Shown: in pieces, positions 8,079 through 17,200 of the stretch
Numbering within the stretch: the first letter of the stretch is position 1
Layout of the letters: every line of letters starts with the position of its first letter
Assembly (NCBI GenBank): GCA_965243215.1
Contig: CBDEUJ010000004.1
Coordinates: forward strand, 620,001-684,000
Source of the DNA: JAJEFO01 sp009843725
Lineage (GTDB): Bacteria; Pseudomonadota; Alphaproteobacteria; Rhodobacterales; Rhodobacteraceae
DNA length: 64,000 bases
Direction: 5' to 3'
Program-made: the position numbers and the translations under genes
Notes under the pieces: model-generated
Told to the model about the DNA's origin: nothing
What the model saw: the letters and a program-made list of their open reading frames with translations, nothing else
The model's database searches: none

Positions 8079-8963
8079 ATGACCCATGCTCAGATCCGTG
8101 CGTTTCACCATGTGGCCTTGCTGGGTGGTTTCTCTCTTGCCGCCGAGGCCCTTGGCCTGACACAACCTGCAATCTCGGACCAGGTGCTGAGACTGGAAAG
8201 AGACAATGATGTTCTGCTGTTTTCCCGCATCCGGAAGAAGGTTGTCCTGACACCAGACGGTGAAGAGCTTTTTGCCAAGACCCGCGCGTATTTCGAAACG
8301 GAAGGCGAGATCAAGGGCCTGTTGTCTGAAACGGCGAACCGGATTGAGGAAGAACTGCGCATCATGGCCGACTCTGCCAGCCATGTCAGCAGCATCATTC
8401 ATGGATTTCGGAAGACCTACCCTAGCGTTCGCATTGTCATCGCCTCAGGAAATACCGAAGAGATTGTTCAAAGGTTGCGGTCTTTTGATGCTGATATCGG
8501 GGTCATCGGCAGCGGGGAATCCTACGATGATTTCGAGACACTGTCCTTGTCAAGGAGCAAGTTGGTGGGGTTTGCGCGCAAGGACTATTTCCCGACCGGA
8601 AAGCGGAGCATCTCGCTGGCCGAGCTTGCCGACCTGCCGCTCGTTTTGCGCGAACCTGGCTCAAAGACACGGCAACAGCTAGAAGAGCTTGGCAAGGAGC
8701 GAGGCGTGACGCTTGATCCTGCGGTCGTTGCGGAAGGACGCGAGGCAGTTCGTGAAATCGTCGCCGCCAACGACGGTGTCGGTATCGTATCCCGTGCGGA
8801 ACTGGGCGAAGATCAGCGCATTCAGGCTTTCGAACTTGAAGACATTGATCTCGAAATGCGGGAAATGGTGGTGCATTTGCGCCAACGTCGCGATGTCAGG
8901 GTCATTCGTGAATTCATGCGAATGTGCCAATCCGGCGGAAGTGCAGGCTTGCAGGGTCCGTAA
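8079..8963 (+). CDS. LysR-type regulator of the phn operon
   Basis: This 294-residue LysR protein has a winged helix-turn-helix at about residues 3-62 (FHHVALLGGFSLAAEALGL, then TQPAISDQVLRLE) and an effector-binding domain from about residue 90. Divergent placement from phnW implies that it controls the 2-aminoethylphosphonate operon, with that compound or a pathway intermediate as likely inducer. LysR genes flanking phnWAY are a known arrangement. ATG 8079 gives the standard LysR start MTHAQIRAFHHVA; the upstream ribosome site is weak. After its stop, 8964-9311 has no supported gene. Confidence 0.88.
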   Translation: MTHAQIRAFHHVALLGGFSLAAEALGLTQPAISDQVLRLERDNDVLLFSRIRKKVVLTPDGEELFAKTRAYFETEGEIKGLLSETANRIEEELRIMADSASHVSSIIHGFRKTYPSVRIVIASGNTEEIVQRLRSFDADIGVIGSGESYDDFETLSLSRSKLVGFARKDYFPTGKRSISLAELADLPLVLREPGSKTRQQLEELGKERGVTLDPAVVAEGREAVREIVAANDGVGIVSRAELGEDQRIQAFELEDIDLEMREMVVHLRQRRDVRVIREFMRMCQSGGSAGLQGP

Positions 8964-9060
8964 GGCAAAAATGGATGTCGTTGCATGTCTTGATCCGCGA
9001 TCATCACAAATTGTCGAATTCTCGCTTTCAAAGCCATGGTTCCACTCCTCGGTCGCAAGT

Positions 9061-9086
9061 CCAGCCGCGAACGTTGTCGCGGCTGG
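9061..9086. repeat. Perfect 10-bp stem hairpin downstream of LysR gene
   Basis: CCAGCCGCGA and its exact complement flank a 6-base loop (ACGTTG). The hairpin lies between the tail ends of the convergent LysR gene (ends 8963) and the UroD-family gene (ends 9312). It could terminate both transcripts, but no T-run follows on either strand, so a classic rho-independent terminator is not shown. The rest of 8964-9311 holds nothing I recognise. Confidence 0.45.
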
Positions 9087-9311
9087 ACGCAAATCTCCAC
9101 CTGCACGCCGACGCATTTTCGGAGCGTCAACAGGCATGGGTCGGATCGGCAAGACCTTGGCAGTGCCGCAATGGAAGACAGGCGGGATGGCATCTGGCTG
9201 TAGCGTTCGAACATCCGGGTTCTGCATTCTTCAAGGCTCCGGTGCCCCCGTGATGTGGGCACATCTTTCTGACCTGCTCACGACTGGTGAGGGCAGCGGC
9301 ATGGTCCTGCG

Positions 9312-10634
9312 TCATGACGGCTGCTGACTTTCAAGCCGCGCGCTCTTGTAAACTTCATCGAGGATGATCTCGATCAGGTCGAATTGCGACTGGCCGTTGA
9401 TGTCCTCGAAGTAGATGTGGCTCGGCCAGGACTGGCCCACGTGGTTGTCCGTCGGCAGATCGACCGTCTCGCAGACCCGCTTGACCGCGGCCACGTGTCG
9501 GCGCGCCTTTTCGGCGGTCTCCGCCTTGGTCGCTTCCAGGTCCTCGATGCTGTTTCGGTCGATTTCGGGCGAACCGATGCCAACGGTCAATGGCAGGTTC
9601 CGCTCTATCGCCTGCTGTTCATAGAACGAGACATCCACCTTGTCGGCCTCGAGCCGCATGATGAACAGCGGATTGACGCTGACCTTGGCCTCGGTCAGTT
9701 CCAGCAGCCGACCGCGGTCGGCCGACACGTCCGTCGTATCGCCACGGCCCCGCCGACGCGACGCGCGGCGTTTCCTTGTCACTTCGGCCACGAAATCGCC
9801 GCGGTAATTGTTGTCGAATACCCGGCTCGCATAGGGCTTGTTCCGCAACATGTGCCGGATCGATCGGATCGACATGTTCTGGCAGTTGTCCTGCCCGATG
9901 AAGAACGGCGAACCGGAGGCATCGGAAAGCTCGACCCAGCCATCGGGGAACAGCTCGAAATGATGGTCCATCCACGGCCCCAGCACCGTGTCGCCCAGAT
10001 GATCGAGCATGGCATTGACGGTGTCGGGTTCGTTCACGACGTCCGCCAGGAGCGGTTCCTGCCCGTAGATGTCCGCCGCCAGGCTGTAGGGCGCCGAAAT
10101 CTGCAATGTGGGGGCGGCGCCGGTCAGGTCCTGGGTGGCCGCCAGGATGGCATCCACAGCCGCCGGGGTGCCGGTCGAGAAATCTGGCGTCTGCAATTCG
10201 TGCCAGTTGTCGCGAGTGATCAGAACCTCGTCCGGGTCCGCGCCCGGCGGGAACCTGTCGGGATACATCATCTTTTGGCCAAGCGGCTCGCAGGTCCAGG
10301 CATAAAGCGCCCAGGTCATATAGAACTTGTGGACCCCGAGAAGACGCGAGACCGCCAGGTTCGCCCGTGCGTAGCGATAAGGATCGTTGTGATAGTAGTC
10401 GTGGGACTCGATGCCGTAGAGATCGAACAGGATCGCAAGGCCGAGCATGTGGACCGAGGCAGTGGAATGCACTCGATCGGCGGCGGTCAGCAATTTGAAG
10501 TTCGCGTCGAACTCACCAGAGATGGCCGCGTCGAAGAAGCCGGTCAGTTCCTCTTTCGCGCCCGCCTCGCCCGCCTGCCAGCGGCGCAGCAAGGACAGCC
10601 CGTGCGGGAATGCGTATTCCTCGATCCCTGTCAT
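9312..10634 (-). CDS. Uroporphyrinogen decarboxylase-family (URO-D) protein
   Basis: This 440-residue protein has the URO-D TIM-barrel fold. It is longer than haem-pathway HemE (about 350) and lacks its N-terminal substrate-binding signature, so it resembles the methyltransferase branch (MtaA, MtbA, CmuA-like) that moves methyl groups off corrinoid proteins. An odd very basic insert (RKRRASRRRGRG, about residues 287-298) interrupts the middle. It is the last gene of the operon that starts at 18381, 3 bases after the TIM-barrel isomerase gene. The methyl acceptor and donor are unknown. The orphan corrinoid protein at 2081-2785 is a possible partner, but this is inference only. Confidence 0.75.
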   Translation of the reverse strand: MTGIEEYAFPHGLSLLRRWQAGEAGAKEELTGFFDAAISGEFDANFKLLTAADRVHSTASVHMLGLAILFDLYGIESHDYYHNDPYRYARANLAVSRLLGVHKFYMTWALYAWTCEPLGQKMMYPDRFPPGADPDEVLITRDNWHELQTPDFSTGTPAAVDAILAATQDLTGAAPTLQISAPYSLAADIYGQEPLLADVVNEPDTVNAMLDHLGDTVLGPWMDHHFELFPDGWVELSDASGSPFFIGQDNCQNMSIRSIRHMLRNKPYASRVFDNNYRGDFVAEVTRKRRASRRRGRGDTTDVSADRGRLLELTEAKVSVNPLFIMRLEADKVDVSFYEQQAIERNLPLTVGIGSPEIDRNSIEDLEATKAETAEKARRHVAAVKRVCETVDLPTDNHVGQSWPSHIYFEDINGQSQFDLIEIILDEVYKSARLESQQPS

Positions 10635-10637
10635 GCG

Positions 10638-11465
10638 CTATGTTCCCGGATGCGACGCTACATGCGCCGCGGCTCCGGCCTCTGCAATGCCCGCGTCATC
10701 GCAGAGGGCATCGCGCCAGGACAATCCGCCCTCGGTTGCGCCGACAGGCCGGTATTCGCAACCGAACCGCCCAGCATAACCGCAGGACCGCATGGCAGGC
10801 AACAGATCGCCATAGTCGATCTCGCCGGGAAACGGTTCTGCCCGGCTCTCCGCCGCCGCGATCTGCACGTGGCCGACGTTGCCGGCGTGCGCTCTGAAAT
10901 TGGCCAACGGATCGCCACTCTCCCGGAAGATGTGATAGCAGTCAAACATGATCTTGAGCCGGGGATGGCCGATGTCTGAGATCACCTCCGCAGCCTGCTC
11001 GATAGTACGCAGAAAATAGCCCGGCAGCTGCTCGGCACAGACCGGTTCGATCAAGATCGTTCGGTCGGTATGGCCCAACGCGTGTCGCAAGGTCTTCAGG
11101 AAGGCCGCATGCGCAGCCTGCCCAAATGCCAGGCCCGCCAGCACATGGATCGCATCGGCGTTGATGTCCTCGGCGATCTCTATCGCCTCGTCGACATCCT
11201 GTTTCGCCTGGTCGCCCTGGCCGGGAATGGCGGCACATCCAAAAGTCTCTTCCATGCGGACATTGATGCCGCCCACCGGCAACGCGGTTTGCGCCAGCAC
11301 CTCCTTCAGTTCATGGCGATCAGTTCTGCGCGCTTCGTCGTGAAACTCGACGGCGTCGAACCCGTGAGCCGCAGCCTGCCGGATCCGGTCCAGGAATGGC
11401 AGCTCGGTCCACAGATAACCCGTGTTCGCCGAAAACTCGTATCGCTTCGCCTGCCCAGGTCTCAC
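10638..11465 (-). CDS. Sugar phosphate isomerase/epimerase-like TIM barrel (hydroxypyruvate isomerase-like)
   Basis: This 275-residue protein belongs to the xylose-isomerase-like TIM-barrel family and is closest in layout to hydroxypyruvate isomerase. It starts with FSANTGYLWTELPFLDRI and has the metal-binding acid positions in ILIEPV, IMFDCYHI and GCEYRP. Members isomerise or epimerise small keto sugars or hydroxyacids using a divalent metal. The start overlaps the stop of the upstream alcohol dehydrogenase gene by four bases, and the URO-D gene follows 3 bases later, so all three are co-translated. The catabolic substrate of the operon is not identified. Confidence 0.8.
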   Translation of the reverse strand: MRPGQAKRYEFSANTGYLWTELPFLDRIRQAAAHGFDAVEFHDEARRTDRHELKEVLAQTALPVGGINVRMEETFGCAAIPGQGDQAKQDVDEAIEIAEDINADAIHVLAGLAFGQAAHAAFLKTLRHALGHTDRTILIEPVCAEQLPGYFLRTIEQAAEVISDIGHPRLKIMFDCYHIFRESGDPLANFRAHAGNVGHVQIAAAESRAEPFPGEIDYGDLLPAMRSCGYAGRFGCEYRPVGATEGGLSWRDALCDDAGIAEAGAAAHVASHPGT

Positions 11466-12586
11466 GGGATCAGCACCTCGCGCACTGTCGCGGCATCATT
11501 GAGACGGTCCAATGCCGCATTGAGGTCGTCAAAGCCGATCGTCCGGGACAACAGGCGATCCACAGGCAGCTTCCCGTCGCGGAACAGCGCCAGGAATCGC
11601 GGAATGTCGCGCTTGGGCACGCAACTGCCCATATAGGAGCCTTTCAGCGTACGCTCTTCGGCGGCGATGCAGAGATGCGACAGGGTGACCTGTGCCTCGG
11701 GCCCAGGCATTCCGGCCGTCACCGTTATGCCGCCGCGTCGGGTAACCGCAAAGGCCATGGCCAGGGCCCGAGAAGAGCCCGCCGTCTCGACCGCGACATG
11801 GGCGCCTCCGCGCGTGACATTGCGGACGTGCTCGACGCAGCCAGTGTCGCTTGCATTGACGGTCAAATGTGCGCCTAGCTGTCTGGCAAGCTCCAGTTTC
11901 CCGTCATTGAGATCGATCGCCGTGACATGTCCGGCGCCGGAGGCGATCGCGGCCAGCAACGCGCTGAGCCCCACGCCGCCGAGACCGATCACGGCGACGT
12001 TTTCGCCAGGCATCGCGCCACCCGTGTTGACGACCGATCCGACACCTGTGATCACGCCGCAGCCAAAGAGCGCAGCGTGTTCGAACGGAATCGACTTGTC
12101 GATCTTGACCAGCGCATCCTTCGGGATCACAGCATATTCCGCGAAGCCGGCGATGCCCGAGTGATGATGTATGGCTTTGCCGTTCTTGTGCAGTCGGGTC
12201 GTGCCGTCACGCAGCACGGCCGCCGCATTGGCGCGGGTCGCAGGTTCGCACAGGGCCGGCCTGCCGACATGGCACATTTCGCAATCGCCGCAGCTGGCAA
12301 CATAGGTCGGCACCACATGGTCGCCGAGTTCGAACCCGTCCACGCCATCACCCAGTTCGACGATGATGCCCGCCGCCTCGTGACCGATGACAATCGGCAT
12401 TGGCTTGCCACGTTCGCCGGTGATGGCGACCAGATCGGAATGACACAGACCTACGGCCTTTATCTGGATCAGAACCTCGCCAGCCTTCGGGGGGTCAAGG
12501 TCAACTTCCTCGATGCACAACGGCTGGCTGTCGACGAAGGGCCGGGGCAGGCCGGATTGCCTCAGAACAGCGGCCTTGATCTTCAT
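11462..12586 (-). CDS. Zinc-dependent alcohol dehydrogenase (MDR family)
   Basis: This 374-residue medium-chain dehydrogenase has a catalytic zinc site at C48 and H69-E70 (GLCHSD, GHEAAG). Structural zinc cysteines are C99, C102, C105 and C113. The NAD fold contains GLGGVG at 200-205. The layout is that of class III-like alcohol dehydrogenases that oxidise primary alcohols or hydroxy acids. It lies between the aminotransferase and the TIM-barrel isomerase and overlaps the latter by four bases. In this operon it probably oxidises an alcohol produced or imported by the upstream steps; the exact substrate is unknown. Confidence 0.88.
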   Translation of the reverse strand: MKIKAAVLRQSGLPRPFVDSQPLCIEEVDLDPPKAGEVLIQIKAVGLCHSDLVAITGERGKPMPIVIGHEAAGIIVELGDGVDGFELGDHVVPTYVASCGDCEMCHVGRPALCEPATRANAAAVLRDGTTRLHKNGKAIHHHSGIAGFAEYAVIPKDALVKIDKSIPFEHAALFGCGVITGVGSVVNTGGAMPGENVAVIGLGGVGLSALLAAIASGAGHVTAIDLNDGKLELARQLGAHLTVNASDTGCVEHVRNVTRGGAHVAVETAGSSRALAMAFAVTRRGGITVTAGMPGPEAQVTLSHLCIAAEERTLKGSYMGSCVPKRDIPRFLALFRDGKLPVDRLLSRTIGFDDLNAALDRLNDAATVREVLIP

Positions 12587-12629
12587 CTATGCCCTCCGGA
12601 TCACAACCTTTGCGCCAGCAGGCGGGTGC

Positions 12630-13916
12630 CTAGGCAACCGCTTCCTCTAGCGCGGTTTCGAGAATATCCAACCCCTCATGGACGACCTCCAATGGGGCCG
12701 ACAGCGGCACCAGGAGGCGGATCACGTTACGGGCCGGCCCGGCCGATACGAGTATCAGGCCTTTCTTCAGGGCGATGGCCACCACCCGGGCGGTCAGGTC
12801 GCCGTCGGCCTCGCAGCTGTCGCGGTCCTTGACCAACTCTATTGCGTTCATGCAGCCCAGCGCCCGGACATCGCCGATGCAATCGAGCGAATTGCGCCGT
12901 GCCATCTTGTGCAGCCGCGCATCGATGACCTTGCCCATTTCCAGGCCATGCTGCAGAAGGTTGTCCGTCTCGATGACATCCAGCACTGCAAGTGCGGCCG
13001 CACAGGCCAAGGGATTGCCCCCGAAGGTCCCGCCCAGACCGCCAGGAGGCACCGCATCAATTATCTCGGCCTTGCCGACGATGCCGGAAATCGGCAGCCC
13101 GCCGCCGATGCTCTTGCCGACGCAAGTCAGATCGGCGTCGATGCCGAAATGCTCCATCGCGAACATCTTGCCGGTCCGGCCCATTGCGGTCTGTATCTCG
13201 TCCGCGACGAGAACGATGCCGTGCTCGTCGCAAAGCTCGCGCAGATAGTCCACGAATTCGGGAGTCGCGATGTTATAGCCACCTTCGCCCTGAACGGGTT
13301 CGAAAAACACTGCCGCAATCTGGTCGGGCGGGCAATCGCTGCGAAAAAGAACGTCAATGGCGCGCTTGGTGTCGTCCAGGCTGGCGCCATGGAATTCGTC
13401 GGGAAACGGCAGTCGGTAGATCTCGGACGGGAACGGCCGGAAGCCGACCTTGAACGGGACCATTCGCGCGCTCAGCGCCATTCCCATGTAGGACCGGCCA
13501 TGATAGCCATTGGTAAAGGTGATCAACGCCGGGCGCCCGGTGTGATAGCGAGCGATCTTGACGGCATTCTCCACCGCCTCGCCTCCAGCCGAAAAGAACA
13601 GTGACTTCTTGGCGAAGTCGCCGGGCAACAATGCGTTCAGGCGCTCTGCCAACGCGATGTAGCTTTCGTAGGGCGTCACCTGAAAGCAGGTATGGGTCAG
13701 GCGGTCGAGTTGATCCTTGATCGCGCCCACGACGCGTTCGTCGCGATGGCCGACATTCTGACAGCCGATTCCGCCGCAGAAATCGATGTAGCGCCTGCCC
13801 TCGACATCCCAGACCTCGGCGTTTTCGGCCCTGTCTGCGATGAAGGTCGACGAGTAGGCGATCGCCCTTGCAACCGCGCCGTCCCGGCGCGCCTCGAATT
13901 CCTGGTTGGTCGTCAT
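12630..13916 (-). CDS. Class III aminotransferase, 4-aminobutyrate aminotransferase-like
   Basis: This 428-residue fold-type I PLP enzyme has the class III signature VADEIQTAMGRTG (D239, E240), the Schiff-base lysine K268 in CVGKSIGGG and the GGEAVENA phosphate-binding segment (111-118). The closest families are GabT (4-aminobutyrate or 5-aminovalerate to semialdehyde) and other omega-amino acid transaminases. It sits between the ABC binding protein gene and the alcohol dehydrogenase gene, 43 bases before the latter. This context suggests that the transported compound carries, or is converted to, a primary amine. The gabT name would be a guess without biochemical data, so no symbol is given. 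Confidence 0.85.
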   Translation of the reverse strand: MTTNQEFEARRDGAVARAIAYSSTFIADRAENAEVWDVEGRRYIDFCGGIGCQNVGHRDERVVGAIKDQLDRLTHTCFQVTPYESYIALAERLNALLPGDFAKKSLFFSAGGEAVENAVKIARYHTGRPALITFTNGYHGRSYMGMALSARMVPFKVGFRPFPSEIYRLPFPDEFHGASLDDTKRAIDVLFRSDCPPDQIAAVFFEPVQGEGGYNIATPEFVDYLRELCDEHGIVLVADEIQTAMGRTGKMFAMEHFGIDADLTCVGKSIGGGLPISGIVGKAEIIDAVPPGGLGGTFGGNPLACAAALAVLDVIETDNLLQHGLEMGKVIDARLHKMARRNSLDCIGDVRALGCMNAIELVKDRDSCEADGDLTARVVAIALKKGLILVSAGPARNVIRLLVPLSAPLEVVHEGLDILETALEEAVA

Positions 13917-13952
13917 GTCCCGGCTCTCGCTGGATTGCTGGATGGGATCAGC

Positions 13953-13982
13953 CTGACCGGGGCAATTCAGTGCCCCGGTCAG
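13953..13982. repeat. Perfect 12-bp stem hairpin after ABC binding-protein gene
   Basis: CTGACCGGGGCA (13953-13964) and its exact complement (13971-13982) surround an ATTCAG loop. The hairpin lies in the 87-base gap between the stop of the solute-binding protein gene and the aminotransferase start. It has no T-tract, so it more likely protects the 3' end of the upstream message or partly terminates it, raising binding-protein output relative to downstream enzymes. A comparable hairpin follows the binding-protein gene at 30655-30680. Confidence 0.7.
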
Positions 13983-14003
13983 AATCTTGGGGTCATGCAG
14001 ACC

Positions 14004-15251
14004 TTAGTTCGGCAGCAGGTCGTTGACCTCTTCCACCAGTTCTTCCTGCAAAGCCTCCATATCGTCGGAATCGCCGGTCACGATTGATTCCAGCCCGTCA
14101 TAGATGACCTGTGTGATCGCCAAGCCGTTGTCGCCGGGATAAGCGATCCAGTCGCGCAGAAGGCCAGCCTGGCGAACGGCAGTGTGCTTGTTGGGATTCT
14201 GTGCATAGAAGTCGGCCAGAAGATCGTTCGCAGCCTTGTTCGGTGGCATGTAGCCGGTAGTCTCTGCAACCATTGCTGCACCCACGCCCGAAGTTGCGAA
14301 CTTGATGAATTTCCAGGCGGCTTCGATTTCCTCGGGGTCGTCCGAAGTAGACACGAACATTACCGAGTTGCCGCCAGCCGGCAGACCCATGGGTGGCTGA
14401 CCCATGCCCGGGAATTCGCCGGTCCTGACCTCGAAATCGCCCTTCGAACGTTCGATCGCGCCGACAGCCGAGGTCGACCAGAAGTGCATGGCGACCTCAC
14501 CGGCGGCAAACGGCTTGCCAGCGTCGCCGACCGACAGGTTCAGCATGTTGCACTCGCGGAAGATCTTGCGCATCGTCTCCAGCGCGGCCAGCCCGGCCTC
14601 GCCGTCGAAGTTCACCTTGCCGTCTTTCAGGATCGGCTCGCCTTGGCTCCACATCAGCGCCTGGAAGAACCAGTTGCCTGTGATGTTCCAGCCCCAGAAG
14701 ATCGGGTTCTTGAACCCGGCTTCGTGCAGCTTCTTGCAATTGTCGATGACCTCGTCCCAGGTTGTGGGCAGCTCGGTGATGCCAGCCTTGCCCAGCGCAT
14801 CCATGTTGTAGTAGCCGACCGGAAGCGACACCGAGAACGGCAGCCCGTAGACCTCGCCATCGAATGTGCCGAGATCCAGCATCGCCTTGTGATAGCCGTC
14901 CTTGGCGAAGTCGGATTCATTCGCAATGAATGGCTCCATTGACTTGGCGATGCCCTTCGCCACCATCAGCGCCTGCCGGTTCAGCCCCTGAAACGTGACA
15001 TCGGGCAGGTCGCCGGCAACGGCTTCGCGCAGGATTGTGTTGGTCGCGTCTTCGTAATTTTCGTAAGTCGCGCGGAATTTCACCTCGATATCCGGGTGCG
15101 CTTTCGTGAACTCCGGCATCATCCGCTCGAACGTCACGTCAAACAGGGCCGAGTAAGGATAGCCAACCTCGATCTCGACCGCGTTCGCAGTGGTTCCAGC
15201 AGCAGCAACCCCAGCCGCCGCGATCGCCGCAAAGGTATGTTTCAGTTTCAT
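14004..15251 (-). CDS. ABC transporter extracellular solute-binding protein (Ugp-like, family 1)
   Basis: This 415-residue protein starts with a Sec signal peptide (KLKHTFAAIAAAGVAAAGTTANA, cleavage near residue 24). It is followed by a family 1 binding-protein fold: EIEVGYPYSALFDVTFERM, then an aromatic-rich central part (FWGWNITGNWFFQ) typical of sugar or glycerophosphodiester ligands. It delivers substrate to the permeases encoded just upstream. The gene order ATPase-permease-permease-binding protein is Ugp-like but reversed relative to ugpBAEC. The ligand is unknown; the enzymes downstream point to an amino-containing carbon compound rather than a plain sugar. The ATG at 15251 gives the signal peptide. 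Confidence 0.88.
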   Translation of the reverse strand: MKLKHTFAAIAAAGVAAAGTTANAVEIEVGYPYSALFDVTFERMMPEFTKAHPDIEVKFRATYENYEDATNTILREAVAGDLPDVTFQGLNRQALMVAKGIAKSMEPFIANESDFAKDGYHKAMLDLGTFDGEVYGLPFSVSLPVGYYNMDALGKAGITELPTTWDEVIDNCKKLHEAGFKNPIFWGWNITGNWFFQALMWSQGEPILKDGKVNFDGEAGLAALETMRKIFRECNMLNLSVGDAGKPFAAGEVAMHFWSTSAVGAIERSKGDFEVRTGEFPGMGQPPMGLPAGGNSVMFVSTSDDPEEIEAAWKFIKFATSGVGAAMVAETTGYMPPNKAANDLLADFYAQNPNKHTAVRQAGLLRDWIAYPGDNGLAITQVIYDGLESIVTGDSDDMEALQEELVEEVNDLLPN

Positions 15252-15353
15252 TTTCTTCTCCTATCGGTTTCGGAACCCAGCGAGTTCGATTTTGGGCCGG
15301 GTTCCTTTGCATCCGGCATTTGTCCGTCGGCGCCGGAATCTCCGTGATCGGCT

Positions 15354-16250
15354 CTATTTCATGCCGGTCATCGTGATGCCTTCGATGAACCGCCGCTGCG
15401 CCAGCAGGAATATGATGACCAGCGGCAGGACAATGACTGTCGTCGCGGCCATCATCGGACCGTATTCGTTGCCGTCGAGGTCGGACTTGAACATCCGCAG
15501 GCCCAGGGGCGGGGTCATCAGGTCGCGGTTTCCGGTAATGACGACGCGCGGCCAGTAGTAGTCGTTCCAGTGAGCAACCACCGAGAATATGCCAAAGGCC
15601 AGAAGCGCGGGTATCGCAGTGGGCAGCATGACGCGCCAGACGATGGCAAATTCGCTCATCCCGTCCATGCGGGCGGCGTCGATCAGGTCGTCAGGCACTG
15701 TCATGAAGAACTGGCGCATGAGGAAGATCCCGAAGACCGAGATCGTCCAAGGTATGATTAGCGCGGCATAGGTGTTTGTCAGCCCCACCTTTGCCAACAT
15801 GATGTACAAGGGGAGTGCGATGGCGTGGACCGGGATCAGCAGACAGAAGATCACCAGGCCGAATACGACATCCCTTCCCCAGAATTTCAGTTTGGAAAGA
15901 GCATAGGCGCATGGCAGCGCGACCAGGACCTGAATGATGAAAATCGACACCGTCACAAAGACCCCGTTCAGCATGTATCGCACCAGCGGCGCCTCGCTGA
16001 AGGCGGCCGTGTAATTGTAGACGATGGGCCGCATATCGCACTCTTCGGCCGGCTTGCCGGCCTTGATGCACCGGCGGTCCGTCATGATTTCCTGACTGCC
16101 GACAAACCCGCCGGTGTTGGATTCGATCTCGGCCGGCGACTTCAGTGAATAGGACAGCATCAGATAGAACGGCAGCAACACGACAATCGCGCCGGCCAGC
16201 AGCACGCTGTGTTTGAGGAACTCTCCCAGCCAGTTGGTTCGCACCATCAT
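15354..16250 (-). CDS. ABC transporter permease, UgpE/MalG type
   Basis: This 298-residue inner-membrane protein has six predicted helices and the EAA loop ARMDGMSEFAIVWRVMLP that contacts the ATPase. A periplasmic loop near residues 35-60 (SPAEIESNTGGFVG...) is typical of MalG-like subunits, and two cysteines in it (CIKAGKPAEEC) are unusual. It overlaps the partner permease gene by four bases. The 102-base gap after it, before the binding-protein gene, contains a GGAACCC/GGGTTCC inverted repeat (15270-15303) and the binding-protein ribosome site. Confidence 0.88.
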   Translation of the reverse strand: MMVRTNWLGEFLKHSVLLAGAIVVLLPFYLMLSYSLKSPAEIESNTGGFVGSQEIMTDRRCIKAGKPAEECDMRPIVYNYTAAFSEAPLVRYMLNGVFVTVSIFIIQVLVALPCAYALSKLKFWGRDVVFGLVIFCLLIPVHAIALPLYIMLAKVGLTNTYAALIIPWTISVFGIFLMRQFFMTVPDDLIDAARMDGMSEFAIVWRVMLPTAIPALLAFGIFSVVAHWNDYYWPRVVITGNRDLMTPPLGLRMFKSDLDGNEYGPMMAATTVIVLPLVIIFLLAQRRFIEGITMTGMK

Positions 16251-17200
16251 GCGTAGTGCACTCTTCTGTTGACGAAATAGACCTGGATCAGGGTCAGGAT
16301 CAGGACGAAGCCCAGAAAGACGATGGTGATGGCCGAACCGATGCCAAGCAGGTTCTGTTTCACGCCTTTTTCGAACATCGCGTAGACCATCACATAGGTG
16401 GACTTCGCCGGACCGCCGCGGGTCAGTGCCTCGACCGTGTCAAAGACCTGGAACGAGCGGATCGACGAAATCGTGACGACAAAGACGTTGGTGGGCCCAA
16501 GCATCGGCCAGGTCACCAGACGGAAGCGCTCCCAAGCGCTGTCGGCCCCGTCCATGTGGGCGGCCTGATAAAGTTCTCTAGGCACCGATGTCAGCCCCGC
16601 CAGATAGAGCACCATGTTGAACCCGAAGCCTTGCCAGATTCCTATGAAGGCGATCGTGCCCAGTGCATAGCGCTTGTCGCCCAGCCACAGCGGGAAGTCC
16701 TCGGCGCAGGCGTGGCCGTACCAGCTCTGCAACGGATCGCTGCCCAGCCAGGATCCTGACAGCAGCGCGTGCAACAAGCCGACATCGCAGCCCGAGCGCA
16801 GGATGTCATTCACGACGCCGACGATCGGATGCAGGGCGAATTCCCACACGATCGCCATCGCAAGCAAGGTCGCCATGACAGGCAGAAAGAAGACGGCCTT
16901 GTACAGCTCGCCGCCGATGCGAAGGCTTGAAATCAGCAACGCAGCGCCCAGGCCAAGCGCCACTGATATCGGCACGACCAGCAAAACATAGGTCAGTGAC
17001 GCCGTGAACATTTTCTTGTAGGTCGAACGGCTTACGAGCCTGTCATAGTTTTCGACACCGATCCAGTTGAAGCTCGGATTCCCCAGATTGTAGTCGGTGA
17101 ACGACAGGAACGCTGCGACGAAGACCGGGAAGATCAGCAGCCCCGCCATCAATATGACGGCTGGCCCGATGAACCAAAGATGAACCCGCGAGCGCCCCAT
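16247..17200 (-). CDS. ABC transporter permease, UgpA/MalF type
   Basis: This 317-residue six-helix permease has the EAA-type loop QAAHMDGADSAWERFRLVTWP, which docks on the ATPase. The N-terminal helix IGPAVILMAGLLIFPVFVAAF is followed by the conserved SFTDYNL. A periplasmic loop between helices 3 and 4 (about residues 130-170) contains two cysteines, longer than in typical UgpA. Its start codon overlaps the stop of the ATPase gene in a TGATG arrangement, and its end overlaps the second permease gene. Together they form the channel of the importer. Confidence 0.88.
   Translation of the reverse strand: MGRSRVHLWFIGPAVILMAGLLIFPVFVAAFLSFTDYNLGNPSFNWIGVENYDRLVSRSTYKKMFTASLTYVLLVVPISVALGLGAALLISSLRIGGELYKAVFFLPVMATLLAMAIVWEFALHPIVGVVNDILRSGCDVGLLHALLSGSWLGSDPLQSWYGHACAEDFPLWLGDKRYALGTIAFIGIWQGFGFNMVLYLAGLTSVPRELYQAAHMDGADSAWERFRLVTWPMLGPTNVFVVTISSIRSFQVFDTVEALTRGGPAKSTYVMVYAMFEKGVKQNLLGIGSAITIVFLGFVLILTLIQVYFVNRRVHYA

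Noticed and set aside
9312..10634. HemE (haem biosynthesis uroporphyrinogen decarboxylase)
   Set aside because: About 90 residues too long, lacks the HemE N-terminal arginine signature and sits in a catabolic operon.
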